NCBI GenBank assembly: GCA_013397845.1
Contig: VZTG01001872.1
Span: 1,776,430 to 1,840,429 of the forward strand
DNA length: 64,000 bases
Direction of reading: 5' to 3'
Source of the DNA: Melanocharis versteri
Taxonomy: Eukaryota > Chordata > Aves > Passeriformes > Melanocharitidae
Part shown: positions 1 through 11,148 of the stretch, piece by piece
Numbering within the stretch: the stretch's first letter is position 1
Layout of the letters: each line of letters begins with the position of its first letter
Notes under the pieces: model-generated
Database searches by the model: none
Told to the model about the DNA's origin: nothing
What the model saw: only the letters and a program-made list of their open reading frames with translations
Translations under genes and position numbers: made by a program

Positions 1-3000
1 AAACGGCCTGTGGGAGCAGTGGAATTGTCATATCTGGACGTTTTCAAGAATATCACTATTGAGATTCAAATAGATGCAGCTGAAGCAGAGGAACTGACTA
101 GATCACCTCTTGGAGTCTCTTCCAACCTTCTTTTTTCCATGATTTTAGCAAATCCATTCCGTTGCTGTCCTAAGCTGGCAATATTACCCTGCTTCCAGAG
201 GCTTCTGTCCCAGAAACTCCAACTCCCAAAACCCTCTACTTCCTCCATGGCTACTCCTACAATACAAAATGTGGTATTGTCAGTTTTACAAAATATTGTG
301 AAATCAAGATCTGAACCATGGCAGCAGTGTGAAGTAAAAAAGAAAGATATCAAAGTTAATAGGTAACCTGCTTATTACAGTGTTTCATGTCCTGCTCAAC
401 ATAATTTTCTACTTCAAATTTGGGTGACAGTTGCCCTAAAAACACAAGTGTGCTCACAGCAACACTGAAGCAAACTAGGCTTGAAGAAAGGAACCAGAAC
501 AAGGTGCTAGATCTCCTTCTAGGAGTTTCCCAAAAGAGATTTAACTCACCAAGGTTGGACATCTGCTCCCCGAGCATCCTGCTATCACTTCACATCCAAG
601 TGCTCTTGACATTCCACCCTGTTTGTACCTCGTCTCCTCCTGTGATTGGGGCCAATGTGAAACCTTGGGCTCTGTTTCCCTCACTGTAGGAGATGAAAGC
701 ACAGGCCAGATGTCCAGCCAAAGCAAGAGGCAGAGCTGGACATCAGCCGGTTCCTGCTGATTCACAGACCAGTAAATTCCCCTAAGCAGTGTGTGATAGT
801 GGACCAGCCCTGTTAAACAGTTCCAGAATACCATTTTCCTCCCCATGACTATTTTTATAACATCTAACTATGTCTGAATATGGGGATGTTTGTACTTTCC
901 CTCCCAGTGGTACCACGGGTCCATCACCAACTTACTTCTCCCTTGCCCTTTACTTCCTAAATCAAGAATTAATAGGAAGAATTTGTTGACACTATTTTAG
1001 GTGTGCTGCCGACACATCCAAAATGGCCTGGTTATATTGTGTGAAAACACTGGTAGCTGACAAGTCCTGCAGAGAAATTATGCACATGGGAGGACTGTGA
1101 GCGGGGCGAGAGAGACACGCTGCTGTTGATAAGCTAAAATCAGTGTTTGTTCCCCAGCACTCCCAGGATCCAAACAGCAATGTTGTGTGTTCCTGGTGCC
1201 TGACCTTCTCCCGAGGCTGCTGGGCACCTATCAGCCTGCGAGCTTCCCACTCCACGGACCAGACACTGAGAAGGGGGAGGGGAAGGGAAGGGCAGAGGAA
1301 GGCAGGAAGGCAAATAAATACCTGGGGTTTTTTTTTTCCTGATTTTATACATAGTCCGGGGAAAAGGACCCAGCAGGGGGCAAATGATTTCTGAGCACTG
1401 CTGTGCTAACATGATAGATTTATGGGGAGGCAGTTCTGGGTCAGGAGCCCAGCTCCTCCTACCTTTGGTTCAAGAATTGTTACGTCAGGCAAAGAAAGAT
1501 GTTTCCAGGGTAAAATTGTGGTAGAGTGTCAGATAGCACACCTGAAACCTTCCTTTGCCCTGTGACTGTGTGGTGTGGTTATACAGCTTAAAAATAGGGA
1601 CGATTTCATAAAAAATAAGGGCATAAAATAAAGGCAGAATGGATCCTGTTGCAGAATGGAGCAGGTTGCTGCTCTCTGCAGGTGATCCTGTCCCAGTCCC
1701 ACCGACAGCCCTGCGGCAGGGCGGGAATGGGGCCTCTGCACTGCAATGCAAAACCTGAGCTCATGCAGCTGTACCATTTCTCCTCCATCATCTGTGCTGT
1801 TTTTCCTCCTTCCTTTCCCCTCTTACACCTGACTGCAGCCACTGCAGCTTGCTTTCTCTCTCCCTCCCATCTTCTGTCCTCTTGTCCCCTCATTCCCCAG
1901 AGCTCCTCTGGCACGGACAGGCCTTTTGTGGCCTGGGGAGGAGAGAGATGGGAGCAGGGGAGGGCAGATCACCTGAGTGGAACCAGGAACCAGCAGAGTT
2001 CAACCTCAAAAACACGAGTTAGTGGGTCAGGACGCTGCCCCAGGGTGGACAGGACTGAGGAGGTTGGTTACAGGTGGAGCCAGTCTGTGCTCATGGCTTT
2101 TCCTTGGCTGCTCTGGTAGAGCACTATAGCCCAAGCCGAAGGAAATTCTGCAGCTGATTTCACTAACAGGATAGAATAAACCTCTCTTTTCACAGGCAGA
2201 ATTCAGCCCTGAAGGTATATGAATAATGTCCCCCTAACTGGCATCTGATACTGCTCCCTGCATTACGCTCCTGTTAGCAAGAGGCAGGCGAGGCCCCTCT
2301 GACCTCCCAGTGGTTCGTGGTGTTCGAGACAAACCATCAATAACCCCTGGAGGCAGGAGGAGGGACAGGACAGAACGAGATAGAGGGCTGTAAATCATCC
2401 TGTGATCCCAGAGAGAAACCAGGCAGGGGTCCTGAGCCCGCTCGTCCAGTCAGACGGGTACCCGTGCAGACACTCGGCTGCAGATGGTGACACAACGGCA
2501 GCAGGTGACACCACAGCAGCCGGTGACCTCAGCCTGCCACACGGGAGCAGAAAGCCCCCCCTGCACCTCTCACAGAGCTGGAGGAGACCGACTTCTTCCC
2601 TCCACCCTTACACCCTGCAGCCATGGGCTGCTACGGCTGCCTGGACAGCCACACAGATTAAATATGCTTTTAGACACGGAAGCTGTTATTTCTCTGAAAT
2701 GAAACAGCTTCCCAAACTCTTATTAACCTGTGCCCTACTTCAGAAGTAAATCTAATTTGCAGTTTCATAGTTAGCTGGTGCTGGTGTTGGTTTGTCCCTG
2801 TGTCTACTCTGACTTGGCTGGGTGCATTTATGCAGCGCCGTATGTGGCAGAGTCCTATTTATTGCGGCTAGTGAGCATTATTCCTCACAACAGAGTAGGG
2901 AATTGGGGTGGTTGGAACTTTTTGTTTCACTGGGGTAGAGAAAAGTAAAAGCATAAATGTTAAAAATGTCCCTGCAAACCCAATTTTTTTATTCAGCAGA

Positions 3001-4239
3001 GAATGAATTGCTGTCTGCTAAATGAATTTTGTCATCTGGGGTATTCCTGCACATCTAGTCACTTTCCATGGAGTGCCTAAGGAGAGCTACTGTACCAGAG
3101 AGGAGAGCACATTTCAAAGGATTCACTGGATTTCTGATGGCAAACATCAAACAAAACGGGCATTGTTTCACAGATACACAAAGTAATAGAGAAAGGGAAG
3201 CGGAAACTTCAACCATGGCCCCCGCAGAAGCAAGAGAACGTACAGCGAGTTATGTGGTAGATTCAGCTGCAGATTGCGTTACCTAACCAGCAGGGAGAGA
3301 GAGCAGAGGAAACCCAAACCCAGCGTAAGCAGCGCTCAGCGTTTCCTATTGCAGCCAGCACAGTTTATCGACTTTTTGTAAGGAACTGAACGTAGCTAAA
3401 ACCTTGAAGAAGCGTGGAGCATTAATGGCTTTCCTTCATCTTATTGTGGGGAGAAAAAGGGACAAGTTCAATTTCAGTTCCCCTGAGGCTTCAGCCCTAT
3501 CCTGATGCTGTCCAAGTGAAAGACACCCATTCCTGTCGGTTATTCCAGGAGTCCCTGGGCATGGAACACATTTATCATCTAGATGTCTGCAGTGATGCCT
3601 CCCAGCTTGTAGCCCAAGCCCTGCACACACACCCCTGCAGGGGACGTTTCAGTGATCTCACAGTCCATTTGCAGATTGTTCCTCCCGTCCTTTGAGCTGC
3701 TTGGAAGATCAGCTTTGGTCAGTGTATTATACTATGCCCTTTGTAATGAAATAACGTGGGATAATATGTATTTAGTGGGGATTTAAATTCCCGAGCTGAT
3801 TATAAGGAGCTGTTAAGACTTGTAAGGTTTAGCAGTGCCCTGTGTGCGAGTCTGGAATGATGTGTAGCGTTGCAGCGCTTGTGCTCTCTCTGATGCTGTT
3901 GAAAAGGCTGGGGCTTTGCTAGGAATAAACCTGAGAACATCAACAACTAAAGTGTCAGCAATACAATTGGATATTCGGTGAGACTTTGTTAGAAGTGGTT
4001 GACCAGAAAACCAGGCTCCTGTACCGTGAATTCTTCGAGCTGTAACAGGTTGCTTGCTCTGAGATGCCAGGCGTGTGGCAGTCTCTCCATGCCCACTTCC
4101 AGTAGAGCGTAGAAATATTTACTGTGCCCAAAGAATGAAGTGAAATGCGATCTAATGCTCGTAAAGGGGTTTTGATAGAAGATGGAACGGCAGTGCAAAA
4201 AGGGACAGTGACTAATTAATGCACGTGAAGAACACAGGC
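1..4239. other. Intergenic stretch upstream of RAB1A
   Basis: No recognisable gene, RNA or full repeat is visible. Open frames here are short or lack any family resemblance. Low-complexity patches include a purine-rich run near 1268-1310 and a short CAG/GTGACA-like imperfect repeat near 2484-2525. In the human block the next gene on this side is ACTR2, but no ACTR2-like coding sequence is seen. Confidence 0.6.
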
Positions 4240-5240
4240 CTCAGAGGGGCTAAGGATGCCCTGTGCTGCTCCGGATGCGCTTCCCCCGTTCGGTGCGAAG
4301 CCTCCGCCGCTGCCCGCCACCGGCACGGAGGGGAGGGGGGAGCCAGAGCGGGGTGTCCCTTCCCTCTCGCCTCCCTGCAGCCGCAGCCTGCCCGCATTCC
4401 CGGGGAGCCTTGTCCCGCACGCTGTGCCCCCCGGGGCCGCCTCCCGCGGCGCTCCCACAGCCTCGGCACGGGCCCTGCGGAGACACGGACAGCCCGGCCG
4501 GGCCGCGGGGGCTGGGGCTCGGGCTCGCCTTGTCGCCCGCTGGGCGCGGAGCAAAGGGAACCATCGGGAGAGACAACGGCCTGCCCGGGCCGCACCGGCA
4601 CTGAGCGAGGGCTGCTGGCAGAGGGGAAGGGAGGAATTGCGGGAGCCCGGGATGGAGCCCGGGATGGCAGGAGCGANNNNNNNNNNNNNNNNNNNNNNNN
4701 NNNNNNNNNNNNNNNNNNNNNNNNNNNNNNNNNNNNNNNNNNNNNNNNNNNNNNNNNNNNNNNNNNNNNNNNNNNNNNNNNNNNNNNNNNNNNNNNNNNN
4801 NNNNNNNNNNNNNNNNNNNNNNNNNNNNNNNNNNNNNNNNNNNNNNNNNNNNNNNNNNNNNNNNNNNNNNNNNNNNNNNNNNNNNNNNNNNNNNNNNNNN
4901 NNNNNNNNNNNNNNNNNNNNNNNNNNNNNNNNNNNNNNNNNNNNNNNNNNNNNNNNNNNNNNNNNNNNNNNNNNNGAGGAGGAGGGCGGGGGGCGGGAGA
5001 AGAGGCAGCGCGGCCGCCCGGGGAGGGTCCCAGCGGGGCCCCGGGGGGGTTCGTGGTGTCCCCGCCGGGAACCGGCATCCGCCGCCCCAGCGCCCCGGCA
5101 GGGCCGTGGGGCGCAGCCGCGGCGATTTTCCCGAACCTCGGGAATGCACATCGGGGCCTTGACTCCAACAAGTGACCGGGGGGACACCGGCGCCCTGTGA
5201 AAGCCGATCCCCCCGGCCGGTGGCGGCTCCGTAGCCAGGG
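4240..5240 (+). promoter_or_regulatory. RAB1A: CpG island, probable RAB1A promoter and exon 1 region
   Basis: This is an abrupt switch to very GC- and CpG-rich sequence on both sides of an N gap, about 6 kb upstream of RAB1A exon 2 and on the correct side for a + strand start. CpG islands over first exons are the rule for housekeeping Rab genes. No TATA box is evident. The visible parts contain no reading frame matching the expected RAB1A N-terminus, so the start codon is probably in the gap. The transcription start cannot be placed from sequence alone. Confidence 0.7.
4677..4975. other. Assembly gap of 299 N, likely hiding RAB1A exon 1
   Basis: There are 299 consecutive N inside the CpG island. 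RAB1A exon 2 begins with one base that completes the codon for Tyr8, so exon 1 must supply only about seven codons plus two bases. That short coding piece was not found in the flanking GC-rich sequence. GC-rich first exons often drop out of bird assemblies. Placing exon 1 here is inference. Open frames crossing the N run are meaningless. Confidence 0.6.
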
Positions 5241-8200
5241 GTCCACCCTTCGCTTTAGCTGCAAGTCATGTGTGTGTCACATGGCTCTTGCAAAACACTC
5301 CTTGCCTATGTAGATTTTGCAACGCTGTGACTTGATAATAAAACGCTCTTGGGGCTGTTCCGAGCTGAAATAGCACTTGCCTAGAAAACCTGGTGATGAC
5401 ACAAGGGGTTTTTGGGAGGGTCGTTGTGTGAGTACGGCCTTTTTCTTTAGTTGGCCTGCCCGGGCGTCGGGCTGTCTGTATTCTGGAAACTCGGGGAGCT
5501 GTGTCCTGCCCACCAGGCTGTCGGGAACAATAAACTTTATTTTGTTCAAGGCTTTCTTGAGTGAGTTAGAGGAGGGACTTAGGCTTAGTTTAGAAAGCAG
5601 TTCAAAAATCAGCTGCTGCGCTTCCAGCCCTTTGGCCTTGTAGGGTGTGTTCAGGATCCTTTCACAGATGCTGGCTTTGCTGGCACCCCAGTTTGGGGTG
5701 GTGTCCCATCTGATGCCACTGGAGTGGCTCTGGTGCTGAAATGCACGTGTGGTGTGACATTGCTGCTCTGGATATCCATGGACTCTGCTCTTGGAAGACA
5801 CCCACAATTTTGTCCTCTCAGCTGAGGCTCCTGACTCGTGTGGCCATGGCTCCTGTGCTCTCCTCTTCTGTCAGTGGGGCTGGGTGCAAGCGCTCTGAGT
5901 CCAGTAAAATCACCTGAGGCGCAAACAAGTAGTCATCGGCTAGTGAGGGAGTTGGTGACAGCCAGGAGGTACAGCCAGGAACTCGAGTTACATCTTGGCA
6001 AGATTGCATCATGAACTTGCTCGTGTAGCTTTGGAAAACACCAAAACAGTAGCTGGAGGTGGGCCGTGGGTGAAAAACCAACAAACTGCTGGTGGCCCAT
6101 GGTCCTAATGGCTCTCCAGAGTTAAACTCAAATTTGCCTTGCAGACTGTTGGGTTTTGTAGTGGAAAAACAGCCTGCAGACTGTTAGGCCACTAAGAGAA
6201 ATGAGTTGGAGGGGGCTTTTTCCATAGATACTTTTTTTAGCCTTTCTTGCAGTCTCTCAGCCCTCTAGGCTGATGCAGAAGGCAGTTCCCTGCAACAGGG
6301 TACTGAGTGCTGAGGACAGTGTTTTGAGAGAGACTCATTCTCAGTGAAGAGTGCTTGGTCCTGGTGGTGAGCACAGCCGAGTTCTTGAAAGTGAAACAAA
6401 GAGGAAAAGCTGTAGTTTGAGATTAAGTCGGAGTGTTAGATTGCCACTTCCTGAGAGGGCGGCGTCGGCAGGATGAGGGGAGGAGATGGGAAGGGTGTGG
6501 TGAGGTGAACAGAAAATACCTGTCACTGTGATGTGTGTGCTTGGATCCCGGTTAAAACAGGAATAAGATTTGAGGGATTATGACATTGCTCTTTCTAGTT
6601 CCCTGTAACAGATATGTCCATCTGTCCTCTCGGAAGTGCCTTGTCTGTAATGTAACACATTCTCACTTCCTTATCACAGCTTCAGATCAGGCTGCAGCCC
6701 CAAATCCTCTCTCCTGGGCATGCCAGAACTCTGTCAGGAGTCAGTGGGATAGCTAGTTAAAATTCCTAACTAAAGACCTACTTCCTTCAGCTTTCCTGAT
6801 AAAGTTGCAAAGGTTTGAAGGGGAGTTGTTCTTCTGAGAGCTTCCTTGAAGCATCAGAGCTGTGGGACAGCCTAGTGGACTTAGTTTTTAGACTGAGTGA
6901 AGGAGCTGAACACAGGTGGATGAACTATTAAAATGAGTGTTTGGAAGCTAAATTCTGAAAACACCTGCCCACCCAGCACTGGGATGTGTTCCCTCTGTTC
7001 CTCCCTCCATGCCGGTGTTTAAATGAGCAAAATGTCAATATTGACTCTGTTGTGACTAGATCATGTCAGGTTCGGCATTTCCTGCCCTTCTGCCCTTCAT
7101 GTCATATTCTGACCAGCATAAACACACTGGTGGCTGCGCGGTGCATAGCAGCCAAGTGGTACCAGGAGTTAATCTTGATCAGTGTTGTGCCTGAGTCTTG
7201 TTCTAGATACCTTCAAGCACAGATGAGGAAACTCAGTGGGTTTTGGAGCAAATCTTGGGGGGTTCTTTTTGCATTCTTCAGAAGTGTTTGAGAGTACCAG
7301 TGAGGTGGGTTTCAGTCTTGTGTGATGGTGGTTAGTAGATGACAATTGAGTGACAGCTCCTGGGTTGCTGGAATCATCTGAAAATGTTAGTTTTCTAACC
7401 TTTCTAAACAGCAATCTGCCATGCAAAGTGGCATTGTGTCTTCTGGATTCTGTTTACTTACACAAAGGGTGTGTAACCAGAGTGACAGTCGTGCTCCTCT
7501 TCAATATTTCTGGGGTGGTAGAAGAAAGACTGGGGATTGAGGCTGCCGTGAGTACCTGTTTACAGTAAACTTGCAGCTGACATCAGTGATTAAAGCCAAT
7601 TCCAGCAGTTCCTGGTTGCAGACAGATGACTACCTAGCCTTGTCTGTTTTGGCATGAAACCTTCCTGGCATTTGAAAAATCCCCACATGCCTCTTTATAT
7701 AAATTATATAAACAATGCTATCTTAGAGGCCCACAGGTCCCTTGTTCCACACAGCTTTGGCGAGGTCTGTCCTCAACTTGACTTCCTGGTTTTCTGCTGA
7801 ACTCGCTGATGGGGGACATGTGTGTATCAGGAGGATGCTGCACTGCTCAAAACATCAACAGGGCTGTTTTGGAGGTGCCTTTTTTTCTTTTCTGGCAAGA
7901 GGCAGCTACATTTAACATCTTTGTCCTTTATCTCTCTGGCGAGAGGAAGTTATGGGGAGGATTTGGAAGCCTCACTCTTACTCACCGTCCCCACCTGCCT
8001 TGCTGCACATGCTCTTCCAGTGTGCTCTTTTAAATGTCTCGAGTATGACTGGCTTATGTAAATGGTGAGAAATAATTGAATGATTAACCTGAATTCTCAC
8101 TGTCTCCCAAGGACCGTGGAGAAGGCTGTGCTGCATAGCTCAGCCAGCTTTATGAAGGCTCCCTGAACCGGAGGAGCTGATGAGTTTTAAGTCATCAGGT

Positions 8201-11075
8201 TTAAAGAGCAAAATTTAGAGGCTTCAGAAATGTTTGTGTGGCTCTTCGGGAGTAAATACCAAATAACCTGTGTGGCTTGGATGCATTGCTACAGTTGAAC
8301 GCCTTTACCCAAATATTCTATTGGTGTAGCTCAGTCTAGGAATAGGTTTCTGCAAAATTCTGTAGCTTTTTAAAATTTTATTTGATTTAAACTGTTGCTG
8401 TACCCAAGGGCTGTATCAAGCATCACACTCTGTCCAACAAACTGCACGTATGGTTCTTATGGCCCTAAATAGGCAGCTGCTATATTTTGAAAGGTCTTGG
8501 GAGCTGTATCTTTTAAAGCTTTAAGCTGTACGTGGAGAGGAAGGCTCTATAAGATAGGGATATGGAGTGTTCTAAAAAATTAAAACCCTAAGTTCTTAAA
8601 GTCTTACTTATATTATTCCCCAACTCATGCAAGTCTTACCTGCCAAAATTAGGTTTTTGTGACACAACACCCATTTCTAAGGTCAGAGACAGAGCTAACT
8701 CAGTAAAGGCTGTTTCCAGCTGTGCTGCAGCTGGACTGGTGCTGGCCCTGGTTTGGGTGGGGCTGAGGCAGGTGGCCTAAGACCATCGTACATCTCTGTG
8801 GTTCTGGAAATAATGAAGCCCAAAGTGAGGGGACATCTGAATAGCAAAGATACCAAACCCAGTATTTAAGGCTTCTGAGTTCTTGCTGTGTTAGCTTAAC
8901 ATTAGTTGTGTGTACACATTGTTACTGTTCTTGTTTGCTGCTCAAGAGTCAGATTTAATGGGTAGGTTTGGCTGGGAGCTGCTCTTAGCACCAGGAGTAA
9001 CAGAGGAAGACAAGTTTTCTTCGTGTTTGGGGCCTGGGGGAGCCTGAATTACTCTTGGGAGCAAGTGGAGGTTTTTAAGTGGATCTCAGACCCACAGCTG
9101 AAGCCTTACCTCTACCAGGAAGGAGTTACTTTTTTCCCACTAATTTTAGTGAAGACAATACAGTGCTAATATTCGTGTGTTAATATTCTCAAGGGGATTA
9201 TAACTTGCTGCAAGCTGTAAGTAATAATTTGACTTCAGGATTGCTGAAAATTCTGTGTTTGTGGGGAACTGAACAATCCAGACTTCCTGCTGGAGCTGGA
9301 AGGAGCTGAGTGAAAGCTGAGGCACGGTGGTGGGGAAGAAGGCATAGGTGTAACAGTGGAGCAGGTCCTGGAGCCCTCATACTTTACCTTGGTCTCCAGG
9401 TTACAGGGTTTCTGCTGCTCTTGGGGACTAAACTGTTACTGGGGGTGAGAAGTTTTCTGGTCTGTCATAGTGCTTCAGCCATATTGAACCTACTGAGATG
9501 TGCAGGTTGGGGGGTAATGTAACTGAGGTCCCCTGAGCAGTTTGGGTTAATTGTCATTCTCCTAAAGCCGTCTTGCCTTGCGTTAGTACATGGCTTGACA
9601 GGTGGAGTGGTGAATTCTGTGACTGTAAACTGCCAGGTATCCTTCGACTTTTTTTTTTTTTTATGCCTTTAGTGCTTTTAGCTGTACACTGTGAGGGAAG
9701 GTTGCATTTTTAAGGACTGGGTTATTAGTTGCTGCATTTAGCACTGTGACTCCTCTCTAGGCTTGGCAGAAGTGCTGCAGAGACTGGAGGTTTCGGCTGG
9801 GTTTGTTCTGCAGCCTGGGCCCAGCCAGGTGAGAGGCACTGGGGCACTTGAGCACAGGAGTGGTGAAAAGCCGTGCTTGGCCATCTGCTTGGCTGTTACC
9901 AGCTGGGGATGGATGCAGTTTCCTGCCTGGATTCCTGCCAGCCAGAGGCAGTGGCGATTCTAGGGAATAATAGGTGGGGACAGTTGACTTGAGGCACTTC
10001 ACATACCCTTCATCTTTACTCGCCTTGCTTAAGTGGGCATAGAAGTATGGCTGTTAAACTGCTGTGGTTAAGTGAGAACAGGACTTAGTCCTGGCCATTA
10101 CAGGGCTGAAGAGTTGTCAACTGAGAATGAGTTAGTGTAGTACTTGAGAAGCAGAATAACTTGTGTAAGTGGCGGGTTGTTGTTTTTCTCTGTAACTTGT
10201 TCTCTAGCATGAAATTTCCCCATTAGTCTTAGGACTAACACAAAAACTCCTATTTTGCCAACAATGAAATCTTCACTACTCTTTGAAGTGTAAATATAGG
10301 CTGGTCGGTGACACTGTGCTTATTCTTTAATGTTGGGAAGACTCAACAGTAAGCAAAAGATTTGTCAATTCTTCCAGTGTATCTTGAGAATTACTGATAT
10401 CACACCTGACATACCCCAGAGATGTATCCTCGTCTGGAAATGACTTGAGCTTTGCTTTAATTCCTGGAAGGCAGGTGTGGTATTGGTCACTGCTCATAGA
10501 CTGTTGTGGAAGGTGGGTATTACATTGGGCTGTTGCATTCTGCTGGAACTTAAATATGAGTAACTGAGGAAAGAACCGCCTGGGTTTGGCATCTCCGTGG
10601 TGCTGGTGAAGCTGGGCAATGGAATCAAACCTCTGAGTCCAGAGAAACAAAGATAATGGCCCTGGAGGGCAGCAGGCCGTTACCACCGCCTGTGTGTTAT
10701 TTGAGTTACTCAGCCAAACCAGAGGGCTTGCACTGACCTGCAAAGCAGGATTTTCATCTCAGCTGGACCACAAAGGGCTGGGGTAGGACTGTGGTACTCC
10801 CACAGTTGTGATAGTCCCACTGTTATCCTCAGAGCAACTTCCCAGGAAGGCACAGTTCCACACAAAAATGCTGTGTTCAGAGCATCTACCTCACACTTCC
10901 CTTACCAAGTAAATTGTGAATTTCTAAACTGAATAGAGGAGCTTGGAGTTGTAGGTGACTTCCTTAGCAGTGAATTAATTTACCCTTCTGAAAAGTTGTA
11001 ATATACTGGCTGTAAGGAACTTCATTCTTGACAGTATTTTTCATTAAGTGACCTAATTTTTTTTTCCTTCTGCAG
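5241..11075 (+). other. RAB1A: RAB1A intron 1 (bulk)
   Basis: About 5.8 kb lies between the CpG island and the exon 2 acceptor. The 3' end has a good polypyrimidine tract and a TGCAG acceptor at 11071-11075. No exon of RAB1A or repeat of clear family is visible. A T-run lies at about 9649-9662. One - strand open frame (10327-10743) is discussed as a finding. Otherwise I see nothing in it. Confidence 0.6.
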
Positions 11076-11148
11076 TGACTATTTATTCAAGCTACTTCTG
11101 ATTGGAGACTCCGGTGTTGGGAAATCTTGCCTTCTACTTAGGTTTGCA
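11076..11148 (+). CDS. RAB1A: RAB1A exon 2
   Basis: The 73-base exon starts after TGCAG and ends before GTAAGT. It completes Tyr8 and encodes residues 9-32, including the P-loop GDSGVGKS that binds the nucleotide phosphates. It ends in phase 0 after ...RFA. Confidence 0.97.

Noticed and set aside
1649..2119. 156-codon + strand open frame upstream of RAB1A
   Set aside because: Composition looks like translated non-coding DNA, with no recognisable motif.
4212..5264. Several 300-350 codon open frames on both strands across the N gap
   Set aside because: They stay open only because N codons are read as unknown residues and the CpG-rich flanks have few stops. No family resemblance.
5277..5807. 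176-codon - strand open frame in RAB1A intron 1
   Set aside because: It starts at a TTG rather than ATG, shows no domain or motif, and has no paired splice sites that I could support.
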